This document shows, in pieces, positions 23,176 through 33,515 of a stretch of DNA of 64,000 bases (position 1 is its first letter; each line of letters starts with the position of its first letter). Source of the stretch: Hetaerina americana (Eukaryota; Arthropoda; Insecta; Odonata; Calopterygidae); contig JAKTNV010000023.1 of assembly GCA_022747635.1 (NCBI GenBank), forward strand, positions 5,595,848 to 5,659,847, read 5' to 3'. The notes beneath the pieces are model-generated. The model did no database searches. It was not told the origin of the DNA and was given only the letters and a program-made list of their open reading frames with translations. Both the position numbers and the translations under genes were made by a program.

Positions 23176-23543
23176 TGGGATTCCATTGGTCTCAAGACAT
23201 TTATTTATATCTATTAATCAAAATTTGATAAATGCCAAAATTGTTAGTATCTTCATCTTCCTCTGAGGTCTTCCCGCTCGCAGTCTTCATTGAATGCTCA
23301 TGGAGGGTGCAGCAGGAACCTTCCCAAACACCCCAAACCTTCTCTCGTCACATAAATGATCATCAAGGAAGCCATTTCCCAACTCAGCTCCTCTCTACGG
23401 AATTGTATTTTTCCTTCATCCTTATCGTGCATGACTTTTATAATACTGCTTGAGACATACAATGTCAGTCGTAACAGTGATCAAATTCCATCTTAAGTTC
23501 ACAGCCTCTACTTACTAACAATGAATCAGAGGTCCAGCATAAA

Positions 23544-23728
23544 TCACTTGCCCACAGATAATTTCTTCAGTACGTTATATCCTAATCCGGCTCCACATTG
23601 ATTGCTAGGATCAATGCAACCACAGGGGGAGGGGGAGAGATGGACAGGGAATGAAACACTTCCATTTTTATTAATACATCTTGCCCCAAAATTGCACCTT
23701 TGGGTTTCATCTTCAAATTCATTGATAT
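23544..23728 (-). pseudogene. cbEGF pseudo-exon with lost first cysteine
   Basis: A splice acceptor 'tttccaatcag' precedes 'AT ATC AAT GAA TTT': reading phase 1, giving D-I-N-E-F, where a cbEGF domain has D-I-N-E-C. It continues 'EDETQRCNFGARCINKNGS', which fits the C-x(5)-C-x-N-x-x-G spacing. The C-to-F change removes a disulphide. No convincing donor follows. It is probably a relic exon of the duplicated fibulin-like gene, or less likely an active exon of a variant gene. Confidence 0.5.
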
Positions 23729-23759
23729 CTGATTGGAAATGAAAGGCACACATTTATAA

Positions 23760-26700
23760 TTAAACTTTTTCTTGAGCCAATCATAATCTTCAACTTAAAG
23801 TTTTGTGATACATAAATGATTGCTTTATTCATAGGAAAATATGGCCAGTGAAGGTGTATTAATCTCAATCATATATTGTAATTGGCTATTTTCTTACTCA
23901 TTACAGCAATAGTAAGACATGGTAAACTATTTTCCAACGCCCATCTGCACATAAGGAGGTGATAAGCAAGAAATATAGGATGATGGGAGGGGTGAGGATT
24001 GAGGGTAGAGCACCAAGTATTGACGGGTAGCAGTTAGCTTTGAATACATATGTTGCATAGCCAATGAGAAAATTACTTCAGGTACTAGGAACCAGGTTTC
24101 CAGATTGGTCTGGTGAGCAAATCTGTTATTGGTTAATCAATGTAGGTAACCTCAATCCCCCCCATATTCCTGTTCAAATGTGGCAATTATTTATATAATT
24201 ATCTACAGGAAAGTGCAAGAATAGCTAGCTTTTACAAATTCAGGTCAGTGATGTGCTTCTAGCAAACATCTACAGATTTTAATACATTAGACATTTTTCT
24301 CATACTGTTTCTGATCTAATGTTCTGATGCACCTATCATATAACTGTTAATTGCATTGTGTTTATTGCTTTTACGAGGTTCATTTCTCCATCGTGTTCTC
24401 CAAGATCCAATTCCTATCCTATGACCCCTACTTGGGTTCTTCTTAGGAGGTTTTCTATTGTACATTGCCTGTAGCATTTTGTGACCAGCATCTTGTCATG
24501 GTAAAAAAATCATGTAAACCTACCGAGTTGCTGTCTACAATAGCCAAGTCTTGCGGCAACCATTTTCCACTCTAAAAAACTAAATTAATGTTATAATAGA
24601 TCAATTAGCTCTTTCCTCCATTAAATGGAAATAAAGCTTCGCATGCCGGCCAATATCTCTTCTCTACTGGAACAGAACTCTTCAACCTTGCTACTCATTA
24701 CAATTATATAGCATCTGCAGTTGATTTGATCACAGGTTTTACTCTTTTAACACGAATATGAGTAATTTGGTGGTTCAATTCACATTTGATGCTGCTTAGT
24801 GCATTTATTCAGGGAGAGTAAAAGGGAGTCCATGTCTTGAAATCATTTTTTTTAACTTGGATGCCATGAGAGGGAACAGCGTTGTGTTTAAATGTGTGTG
24901 TGTGTTGGTAACTAAGGAACAAAGTCACACACAGTGAGAAAATATGTGGTATTGAGCATTTCAGATAGATAAAAATTTAATCACTATGCTATGCAGTTTA
25001 ATCATTATGCCAAGAACTGGTCATCATTAATGAGTTGTGTGCTTCAAATACTTGATCGAAGTGAAGCAGCTCCCTATGCCGTCATCTTTATCAACAGTGC
25101 ACGGCTGTGTCACGGTGTTCCTCTCCTTGTCACTTCCCTGGATTCTTCCTCTCTCTTTCGCAGGAGCGTCATGCGTTTGAGGGGTTTTAAAGATAACCAG
25201 GAATTATTTTACAAATTATTGTATGTGTGATAAATGTATGTAATGTTTGTTCATTATGTTGTGGATAATAGTTACTAATTAACGAGACAAATATTATATT
25301 TTGTCGAATTAAGGAGAACCTAAAATATTTGATGCATTAATTCCCTTGATTTTATGCACAATCTCTGTACATGTTTAACATTGTGTATGACCAGGGAGAA
25401 GGTTGTATAAGAGAGTCTTGTCTCAATATCGCCAAAAAATCTATGCATCTACCACTGTACTTTAAATTATTCATTAATGTAATGCACACATATATAGGGG
25501 GAATAAGTTCAAGTGTAGTGTTGCTAGAGATGGAATTTTAAAAACATTAATTTCTCCTTTAAAATAGTCCTCCTTAATGTTCTCAACTTGAGAAAAAGTT
25601 TGAAATAATAAATACTTTTTTGATTTCTGATTAGAAATTTACTTAATACTTTCGATAGCATCTCTTGACAACGGCACTAGCAAAGACGGAGTTATTAATG
25701 GAGAACTAATAGAAGTGTTTTAGAAAAAAATCTGAAGCGCCCACTGTCTGTCCTATCAGCGCCCCCAAATATGAGCGCAGTAAAAGTAATATTCAATGAT
25801 AAAAAGGAGAAGAGGGCGGGACCCATAAGGGCTTGCGGGCGCGCTGCTGTATCACACGCTACTGTGTTTTCACTACTGATTGAGCAAAGTACTTTGACAT
25901 CAGCCAACTAACTGGTCATGACCCCGGGCCTCCAGTCAAATATATTATATGTTTTTACTTTTTCCTCGTCAATAATGGTATCATCCCACTCCTAACCCAT
26001 AAGGCGAAGGAAAAATTAATTGCAATGATTAAGTTAAAAAAAATGTCTTGTGCCATTGTCAGCTCGGAAACTTTTCAGACCACCCTCGTGAAGGTCCTTG
26101 GAGTATATATTAGGATGAAAAGAAAATGCGAAGAGGGATTTTAATGAAATGGTAGGCGATGGAAGCCATTGAGTTTTAAAGAGACGCGGGATCATTTGGT
26201 TTAGACATCACAATAGACGCAAGTATCCATGTAAAATCCAGAATGCCATGGAATTGGCACATATATTATGGTTTGTTACCAATCAAATGGAATGGCTTGC
26301 CGCTACCTGATGCTGACTCTGGTCACATTTTAGTATTTACGAAGTGTAGCTTCCGACGACAAAAAATAAGTTAGTGGAGGCGGGTGATGAAATGAACCGC
26401 AGAAGCATGAATTGAATTGACAAGGAAGAAGTTTTGGTGGACTGCAAAAAGTCATGGATGAGTGGCAGGAGCTGTGGACATACTTAGGCATGCAATTCTA
26501 AAGATAAGATAAATGAAGCACATCGAGTTAAATAGTGAATCGCGACACCAAAAGAAGGGAAGTGGAATCCGGAGTTTGCGGTTTATGTCAGTTTGCAGAG
26601 GAAGAGTGACCGTGGGTCGCTGCACAAGAAGGTGAAGACACGCTCGGAAATAACGAGAATTACGGGAAGGTATGTGTGGAGGGACAGAAGAGGGTGATTA

Positions 26701-26860
26701 ATCCCATCCCTGGACACGCCTAGAATCGCCTAGATGCGAGTGTGGTACGCAGAGTTACGATGAGCAGTGATGAATATAGAATTCAAAGTTCCATGCCAAA
26801 CCATCAATTGGCAAAGAATTAATTATGTAAAATTCACTGCCTGCAAATATGAAGAATGGA
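23760..26860. other. AT-rich DNA, nothing recognised
   Basis: Both strands were read for known domains and repeats. Only short frames occur. 24991-25230 and 25695-25907 do not resemble any family. No splice-flanked exon with a recognisable domain was found. Confidence 0.5.
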
Positions 26861-26865
26861 AAAGT

Positions 26866-27150
26866 TCACAATTTTACTGTGACATTTAGTTTCGTGTTCT
26901 GCCGGTGACAAACCAAACCATGGGAGGGGTCGTCTTCGGGGATTTCTCGCAAGGTCTTCGTCACGGCTGATTGGATCTCTTCTATGGACAAAAAATGGGT
27001 TCCTCTCAGGGCTGCCTTAATCCAAGGGAACAAAAAGAAGTCTGCTTGGATGGTTGAAGGGGCTGCTGGTTGACGGCCTTCCAGAGCGTTGCTCGTCGTG
27101 AACCTTTCCCCGGCCCTCCTTAAAGGCATAAAACCACCTCGAAATTAGTG
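26866..27150 (-). mobile_element. Second internally deleted mariner-like element
   Basis: On the minus strand, an N-terminal transposase segment 'FKEGRGKVHDEQRSGRPSTS' (about 27065-27125) is followed almost at once, in a shifted frame, by the C-terminal segment 'ADFFLFPWIKAALRG' and 'SIEEIQSAVTKTLREIPEDD' (26925-27060). In a full transposase about 170-200 residues, including the catalytic acidic residues, lie between these. No terminal inverted repeats were found by eye. Confidence 0.8.
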
Positions 27151-27599
27151 ATTCGGACAATATAGAGTACTCGAAAGCCTCATGAATAATTTTTTAATTC
27201 CCTTCAAGAGTTTATTCAGTTTATTTCGAAACTTAGTAGATTTAAAGAGAATTTAGGCCAAATGCCGAATAATGCGACCAAAGTATTGTTCTCCGAGCCC
27301 GGCTAAAAGAAGTCTCAATGGCTAGATTTCCAAGCAGCTCCCCAGCTACGGTCTCCTGGTTTCCTGCATCCTAGGACTGATCCTGCAATAGATAAGCAAA
27401 ACGATGTTAAATTAGACAAAAATGAATGTTTGTTACCTTTTAACATTGAAGAATATTATTTCTAGTGAGTGAGATTGTATTTGTAATTTGTAATGTAGTA
27501 ATTATATAAGTGTAAATGGACTGATTCGTAGAAACCGTGAAGTATTTTGGTGGGAATACTAAATGAGTTCAGTGTAGGTTTCTGTTCCGTCAAAGCTAA

Positions 27600-28090
27600 A
27601 GACTACATTATACGAGGACTATTGAACAATGAATTTGATTCCCCATGAAGATAAAGTAGTACTAAAGATCCAGAACATAAAGATGGAGGAAAATAAAGTC
27701 AAACGTTTCTTAGGAAATGATGTGTTTGGGTTTAGTAATTGGAGAGGCAAACGCGATGCCATTGCACTCATGACATCACTAATAGAGAGGAATTGATAAT
27801 ACAATCGGGACGTGTAAACCTGTGTCGTAGATTAAAAAATATGAAAAATGAAATGAATGAAAAATTAATAGCGTATTGCTGAGAAAAAGGAACATTCTGG
27901 ATGGACAGAAGGCTAACCCGAGGGAATTCGTAAGATCACTTAGGTTTGTCGATGACCAAGCTCTAGTTAGTCAGTTACTCAAGGGGTTGCAAGCTTTGCC
28001 GAGTCAATTGGGGATTCAGTGCGATAGGTATGGGATGAGAATCAACGCAAATAAACAAAGGTTGAGCAATTTACAAGAAAAAAGGTTTCT
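27600..28090 (+). mobile_element. RTE-type LINE fragment, same family as 0.5-3.2 kb
   Basis: The plus strand reads 'GNDVFGFSNWRGKRDAIALM' (27716-27780), then in another frame 'LRFVDDQALVSQLLKGLQAL' and 'IQCDRYGMRINANK' (27935-28060). These match the LINE at 500-3235 block for block. The catalytic motif is FVDD here instead of FADD. Inactive. Confidence 0.8.
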
Positions 28091-28139
28091 TTTTTTTAAT
28101 GCTCTTTGCAATTTTACCGGCTGCTCGTTTGATTGATCT

Positions 28140-29450
28140 TGAATCTTCGGGTCGCGGCCTTTAAATTTGCTTTTTAAACCGGTAAAGATGAAAAAATATT
28201 TTAAAAACCAAATGACCTCCTAAGACAGAAGGATTTTTCCCGAAGGACTTAATATAGAAATTAAATAGGATTGATCATTCAAAGAACTGCAAGAGATGCC
28301 GCGAGTTGGTCAAAGGTAATCAGTTTTTCTTACCATTGCTAGTGAAGTATGCAGAGTCTTGCGGAAGTCATATTGAAGTATTTCTAGGATATTATGCTAA
28401 CACACAAAATGTGTTATTTGTTCATAAACAAGTTTCTGTAGCACTTTGGGCAAAATAAGTAGGAAGCTACTTGGGCTGTGATCTGGGGCTATGATTTTTG
28501 AATGTTTTGGGTTGGGGCGAATTAATGTATTTTTCTACAAAGAAAGAAATGATTCCTGTGAAAGGGAGCGGTTGAAAATGTTTGTTGAGAAATGAGAAGA
28601 GTTGGTTTAATCGGAAGTGGAAAATACACTGCATGCGACCCTAATGGTGTGGATTTCAGTTTTTGTAAACTAGTTGGGAACCTCTAGTTGTTTTACCAGG
28701 ACAAACTGAAATGCATTAGCAGGAGGTTGATTGTAAGTTAGTTTTTCATGGAATGCTTGAAGAGTCCCCCGTGCAGCCATGCATTTCCCTTTGTCAATTG
28801 TTAGCCAAGGAATTTTATAAGGAGCGTTTTATTTGAGGAATTGGATTAGAAAGAAAAATGACAACTTTTTCTCCGAAGAAATTTAAATATTCAATAATGC
28901 ACGATGGAAGTGATGGCAGCGGATTCAATTAAATCGTAATTATTATAACATTCATGATACGTTTAGGGTTAAAGCTTTAATTTTACTTTGGGGTATTAAG
29001 TGAGTAGACTCTGCACATTAAGTCATGGTAGGAGATGCTCTGGGCAGCAAGTTGATCATGGAATACTAGTTGTTTAGGATTAGAAGAATCCACGTCAAGG
29101 ATGGTTAAATTTCACTTATTGACTCAAGTGGTTAGATGTTTAAATTATAGGCATTGAATGTGAGCCAGAAGTCTGCGGTAAAAGGAGAGAGGGGGCTGGT
29201 GAAGGGATAGGGTGTGGGCGGAGGGGAAGGGAGTAGGAGCGCGTGTTCCTGCTTAGTTAATTTTGCCAGTCGTCCCCGAAATGTACTTCCGCGAATAAAT
29301 GGCGCAACTGCGGAGGGGCGCCGTTGGCGTCTAACCGGCTGATCCCGCGGGGAGAGAAGGGACACAAGGGGAAGCCCTTCAATAACGTTTGGTCACTTTT
29401 CACCACATCACTCATTTGTATCATCTTTTAAATTTAGACGCTTACCTGAG
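28140..29450. other. Nothing recognised
   Basis: AT-rich, non-coding on both strands as far as I can see. There is a short G-rich purine tract at 29180-29240. Confidence 0.5.
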
Positions 29451-29454
29451 AGAC

Positions 29455-29700
29455 AGTGACAGCGCGGGGTTCGAGATGATGTGGTGGCTAGCGTACTGGC
29501 TTCCCACCAAAAGGGCATTTTTCAGTATCTCGATCCCTACTTGAGGCGCTACGTGGAGGTTACTTTGAATGAGTACGCCGTCCGTCGGATTAAACGTAAC
29601 TTGCGAACCCCTTGACATGTTTCGAAAGGAGTAGGCTAATGCCTACGCCGGGTTTCTCGCCACCCTTCAATGTTTCCTGTCCAGCCATCATTGCGCAAAT
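29455..29700 (+). mobile_element. tRNA-derived SINE (type 2), forward copy
   Basis: A tRNA-like head ('gatgtggtggctagcgtact') is followed by 'ctcgatccctac' and a body containing 'gagtacgccgtccgtcgga', 'aggagtaggctaatgcc' and 'gccgggtttctcgccaccc'. These are the reverse complements of blocks in the copies at 30725, 32578 and 33241. Confidence 0.75.
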
Positions 29701-30720
29701 GACCCCAAAATACTAATACTAAGGCAGTGAGTGCTATATAATTTTGATTAATTTCATTTACAAACCCTTCTACAAACTGTACAATATGGTTCGTTAACAT
29801 GAAGGTTAAAAATTTGCGCCTTAAAATATATGTTGTAAAGTTAGTCTTTGAAAGATAGCGAGAAACTCAATTTCTTCTTTCCGTATTACAGTTTTTCCGA
29901 AATTTTAGGATATAATTAAGAAATATTGTCGGGTAATACAAATGCCAATTATAAAAAAACTAGGCGAAACTGAAATGAAACTATCTATTGGACGTCTACT
30001 TTCTTTCGGACGAGGAAAATCTGTGCTGCGTGCTGAATTGTCTAATTCCTTCCCTGCTCTTCCGCTCTCGATATGGGGCACCTTTACGTCATTCAACATT
30101 GTACAGTCATAATAATCGCATTCCTCCGCCGTCTTCACGAACACGTGCCCATGGATATAATTTCCCTCAAAGATTTATAACAGATACAATATGTCAAATA
30201 TTCCCACTACCCCATTCTCCACCATCAGACAAGTTTCACATTTCGAGTAGTTGCAAGTGCTCAAGATTCCACACCCTCCCTGGTATAACGTGCTTCATTC
30301 CAATCATCCGACCTTTTACAACAGAGTCAAAGAAGCTGCAGTGGCACTTCTAAATTAAATATCATCAACAAAAACTAAACTTTAAAATTTATATTAATTG
30401 AGAAGTCGTTTAGATATAACACACAAACATTAGGAAATAATGAATCAAAATCAGTGTTGATATAATAATGTGCCAATAATTAATAAATGTGAAATAATAA
30501 TAATGTTGTCTAGCAACCTTGCGAGCGTAGATAATACGGAAGATGGAGTACATGGATATTATGGAGAGGATAAATGCAATGTTAATATCTTTTACCTTTG
30601 TTTGGATTAATTTTCCAAGTTGAAATTGAAAAATATCGTAAGAAAAATATAATAATGTCTAACTGCGGAAATTTCTTTACAAATATTCCTCCTTGAAATT
30701 AAAGTGAACTATACATCGGG
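29700..30720. other. Nothing recognised
   Basis: AT-rich. The plus-strand frame 29988-30353 has no recognisable domain. Confidence 0.5.
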
Positions 30721-30724
30721 TCTT

Positions 30725-31065
30725 AAAAGAACCGATATATAAACCTGGCTGTGGTAGCAGCAGTAGTTTTAGGGGAGGCGACCGACAGCTGAGGTCTTTT
30801 GCGCCATTAGGGATGGATGGCAAAGGAAAGGTGGAGAGAAACCCGGCGTCGGCAATAGCCTGCTCTGATCGGAAGGCGCCAAGGGGTCCGCAGTATAACG
30901 TCCCTTCCGACGGACGGCGTACTCACTCAAGGTGCTCCCCACTATAAACCACTAGCAGGTATCGGGATACCATTGAAAAATATATTTGCCGCCTCCGGGA
31001 TTAAATCCCGGACCCTATCGGTAGGAATCCAGTACTGCGTCATCCACCTCACTGGAGGACTCATC
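30725..31065 (-). mobile_element. tRNA-derived SINE (type 2)
   Basis: Same family as 32578-32916. Read on the minus strand, the tRNA-like head is near 31065-30990 (box B-like 'gggatttaatcccgg'). The body ends at 30725 with a tail running into 'ggtttatatatcggttctttt' (positions about 30745-30725). Shared body strings include 'gagaaacccggcgtcggca' and 'aaggcgccaaggggtccgc'. Confidence 0.8.
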
Positions 31066-31099
31066 ATCGTGCAGTTGCTACAAATTTCATGGACGGCAT

Positions 31100-31680
31100 T
31101 CAAAACCAACAGCTGGAAAGTTGGCAACCTCTGAAAAGGACTTCGTTGAAAGAATAACATGCATCCGAACCAAATAAAAAATCATTTAAAACTTCGGCGA
31201 TAACGAAATGATTTAATTCCCAATTAACAGTTATGAACTCAAAGAATAAAATTAAAAAAAGCATCAAGGAATACTTAAGCGTTTTCAATACATCTACCCT
31301 TTCGGTACTCACCTCGGAATAACTCCGCCAGCACGTCTCTCCACGACCGAATTCAGGCGCCAACTGCCAGAGGAAGCGGCGAACCGACCGGAAATTCCAT
31401 CGTGGCGCCATCACTACGTATTTCAATTCAATCCTCAAGAACACCATTATTTGCCATTTGTGATATTAAATATGTTTAAACATTTGTTGATTGTTATTGC
31501 ATTATAAAATATGAATTTTTATTTAATTTTCCCTTTTGTTTAGCTAATAATTCATTAAATATTTTCGACTTATTGACACTCTGTTGTCTTCAAATAATGA
31601 TTAAAGATGGCGGCCTTACGAATTTTAATAAAACGGCATCCTAGCCAACAGTTGTTGCAGAGCCGTTATCAATAATTCAA
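31100..31680 (-). repeat. Dispersed repeat, inverted partner of 36780-37220
   Basis: The reverse complement of this stretch aligns with 36780-37220. Shared blocks are 'ggccgccatctt', 'tacgtagtgat', 'gcgccac..gaatttccgg' and 'ctggcagttg.cgcctgaa.tcggtcgtgga'. Both carry frames with W-Q-L-x-P-E-[LF]-G-R-G-x-T-C. The DNA-level similarity (roughly 70% by eye) across coding and non-coding parts fits a mobile element or an exon-carrying repeat of unknown class. Confidence 0.55.
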
Positions 31681-32244
31681 AAATGACTACCATTTCCTCA
31701 TTGGAGAGTTGTGGTGAGCCAAACATTCAAAGAAATATGGTTTTAGTGCACAATATCCGAAATATCTATTTGCATTTTTAGTCTAAGGGAATTGTACATT
31801 ATGTCATCATTTACTCAATCTAAGATCTCGATGCACGTTAATTTCAACGCATTGGTTCGAAGAATATTTATGTGGTCATTTTAATTGAAATATTACCAAA
31901 AGTCTCCGTTAAGTGTAAATGTTCGTAGATCGATTATACTACTTACTTTTACACACGATCCCAATTTCTCCTGAACAACATTACAGTAAGCAGTCATCAT
32001 CACACGTCTCACTCCTTTACTAAATGGACACTCGGGTAATACCAATAAATGAATTCCACGGGGTCATAACCACTCGGCGTAACATATGGCCCGCACCAAA
32101 TCAATCGCACGGTGTGTACGCAGATGAGACACCAAATTGCACATTACATGAGATCTATAAACAAAGATTACGGAAGAGCGATGCGACACACGTTGCGAGA
32201 CACGCTTCCCACTTTTGCGATGCATGTCCAATGAGGGGGAAGTT

Positions 32245-32577
32245 ACGAGACTCGTCTTCCTACACGGCAGCCTTAGTTACTACTCTTCGATGCTGGGAGT
32301 TTACTGTAAGAAGAAGCATATCTATCAAAGGACCATTACGAAGTAATACCTCAGTTATGAGTTGTGGGGGTTAACTTTAATGAGAAGTACTCCAATGGCT
32401 ATTAAATGAATTAGCGCGAAAGGAACACCTTGACGTCTTAATGGTCTGTATCTCTTGCCTTTATCTTGCACGAAGCATTCGAGGAATTTACCGTTTTGGG
32501 AAATGTCTATTCAAAAGTATAAGCGGAGGAGTTGTTTATGTATTCGATTTACAGTTTTAAAAATCGACTATAGGTTT
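32245..32577 (+). repeat. 330-bp direct repeat, left unit
   Basis: Repeated at 32917-33240 (offset 672), with about 95% identity by eye. It lies immediately left of the SINE 32578-32916. No coding evidence. Confidence 0.92.
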
Positions 32578-32916
32578 AAAAGAACCGATATATAAACCTG
32601 GCTGTGGTAGCAGCAGTAGTTTTAGGGGAGGCGACCGACAGCTAAGGTCATTTGCGCCATAGGGGATGGACAGGAAAGGATGAAGGGTGGAGAGAAACCC
32701 GGCGTCGGCATTAGCCTACTCTTTACGAAAGGCGCCAAGGGGTCCGCGGCTTAACGTCCCATCCGACGGACGGCGTACTCACTCAAAGTGCCCTCCACAA
32801 AGCACCTCATGTAGGGATCGAGATACCTCTGAAAAATATTCAGCACCGCCGGGACTTGAACCCGCGCCCTCAGGGTGGGAAGCCAGTACGATAGCCCCCG
32901 CACCATCTCGATCCCC
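32578..32916 (-). mobile_element. tRNA-derived SINE (type 2) between direct repeats
   Basis: Nearly identical to the 30725-31065 copy at its left end (aaaagaaccgatatata...). On the minus strand the tRNA-like head has box B 'gggttcaagtcccgg' near 32855. It is bounded exactly by the two 330-bp repeats. Confidence 0.85.
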
Positions 32917-33240
32917 ACGAAACTCGTCTTCCTACACGGCAGCCTTAGTTACTACTCTTCGATGCTGGGAGTTTACTGTAAGAAGAAGCATATCTATGAA
33001 AAGACCATTACGAAGTAATACCTCAGCTATGAGTTGACTTTAATAAGAAGTACTTCAACGCCTCTTAAATGAATTTGTGCGAAAGGAACACTTTGACGTC
33101 TTAATTGTCTGTATCTCTTGCCTTTATCTTGCACGAAGCATTCGAGGAATTTACCGTTTTGGGAAATGTCTATTCAAAAGTATAAGCGGAGGAGTTGTTT
33201 ATGTATTCGATTTACAGTTTTAAAAATCGACTATAGGTTT
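32917..33240 (+). repeat. 330-bp direct repeat, right unit
   Basis: Copy of 32245-32577 with a 9-10 base deletion and scattered substitutions. It is followed directly by another, more diverged SINE. Confidence 0.92.
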
Positions 33241-33515
33241 ATTTTGTGGGAGGCGACTGACCGCCAAAGTCATTCTTTTCATTAGGGAAGGATGGGAACG
33301 AATGGTGGAGAGAAACCCGGCGTCGGCATTAGCCTACTCCTTTCGAAAGGCGCCAAGGGATCCGCAGATCAGGAGAGGAGAGTACGACTTCCGTCGAAAG
33401 GGATCCTAAAATCACCTCAAGAAGATATTTGGATACAACTGAAAAAAATTGTTCTCTCCTGGATTTGAACGTGGGCATTCTCAGTGGGATGCCTATACGT
33501 TAGTCACTGCGCAAA
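33241..33515 (-). mobile_element. tRNA-derived SINE (type 2), diverged, shortened copy
   Basis: Shares 'gggaggcgactgacc', 'gagaaacccggcgtcggca' and 'ggcgccaaggg' with the other copies. It lacks the ~50 bases at the left end present in 30725 and 32578. The tRNA-like head is weak (33455-33510). Confidence 0.7.
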
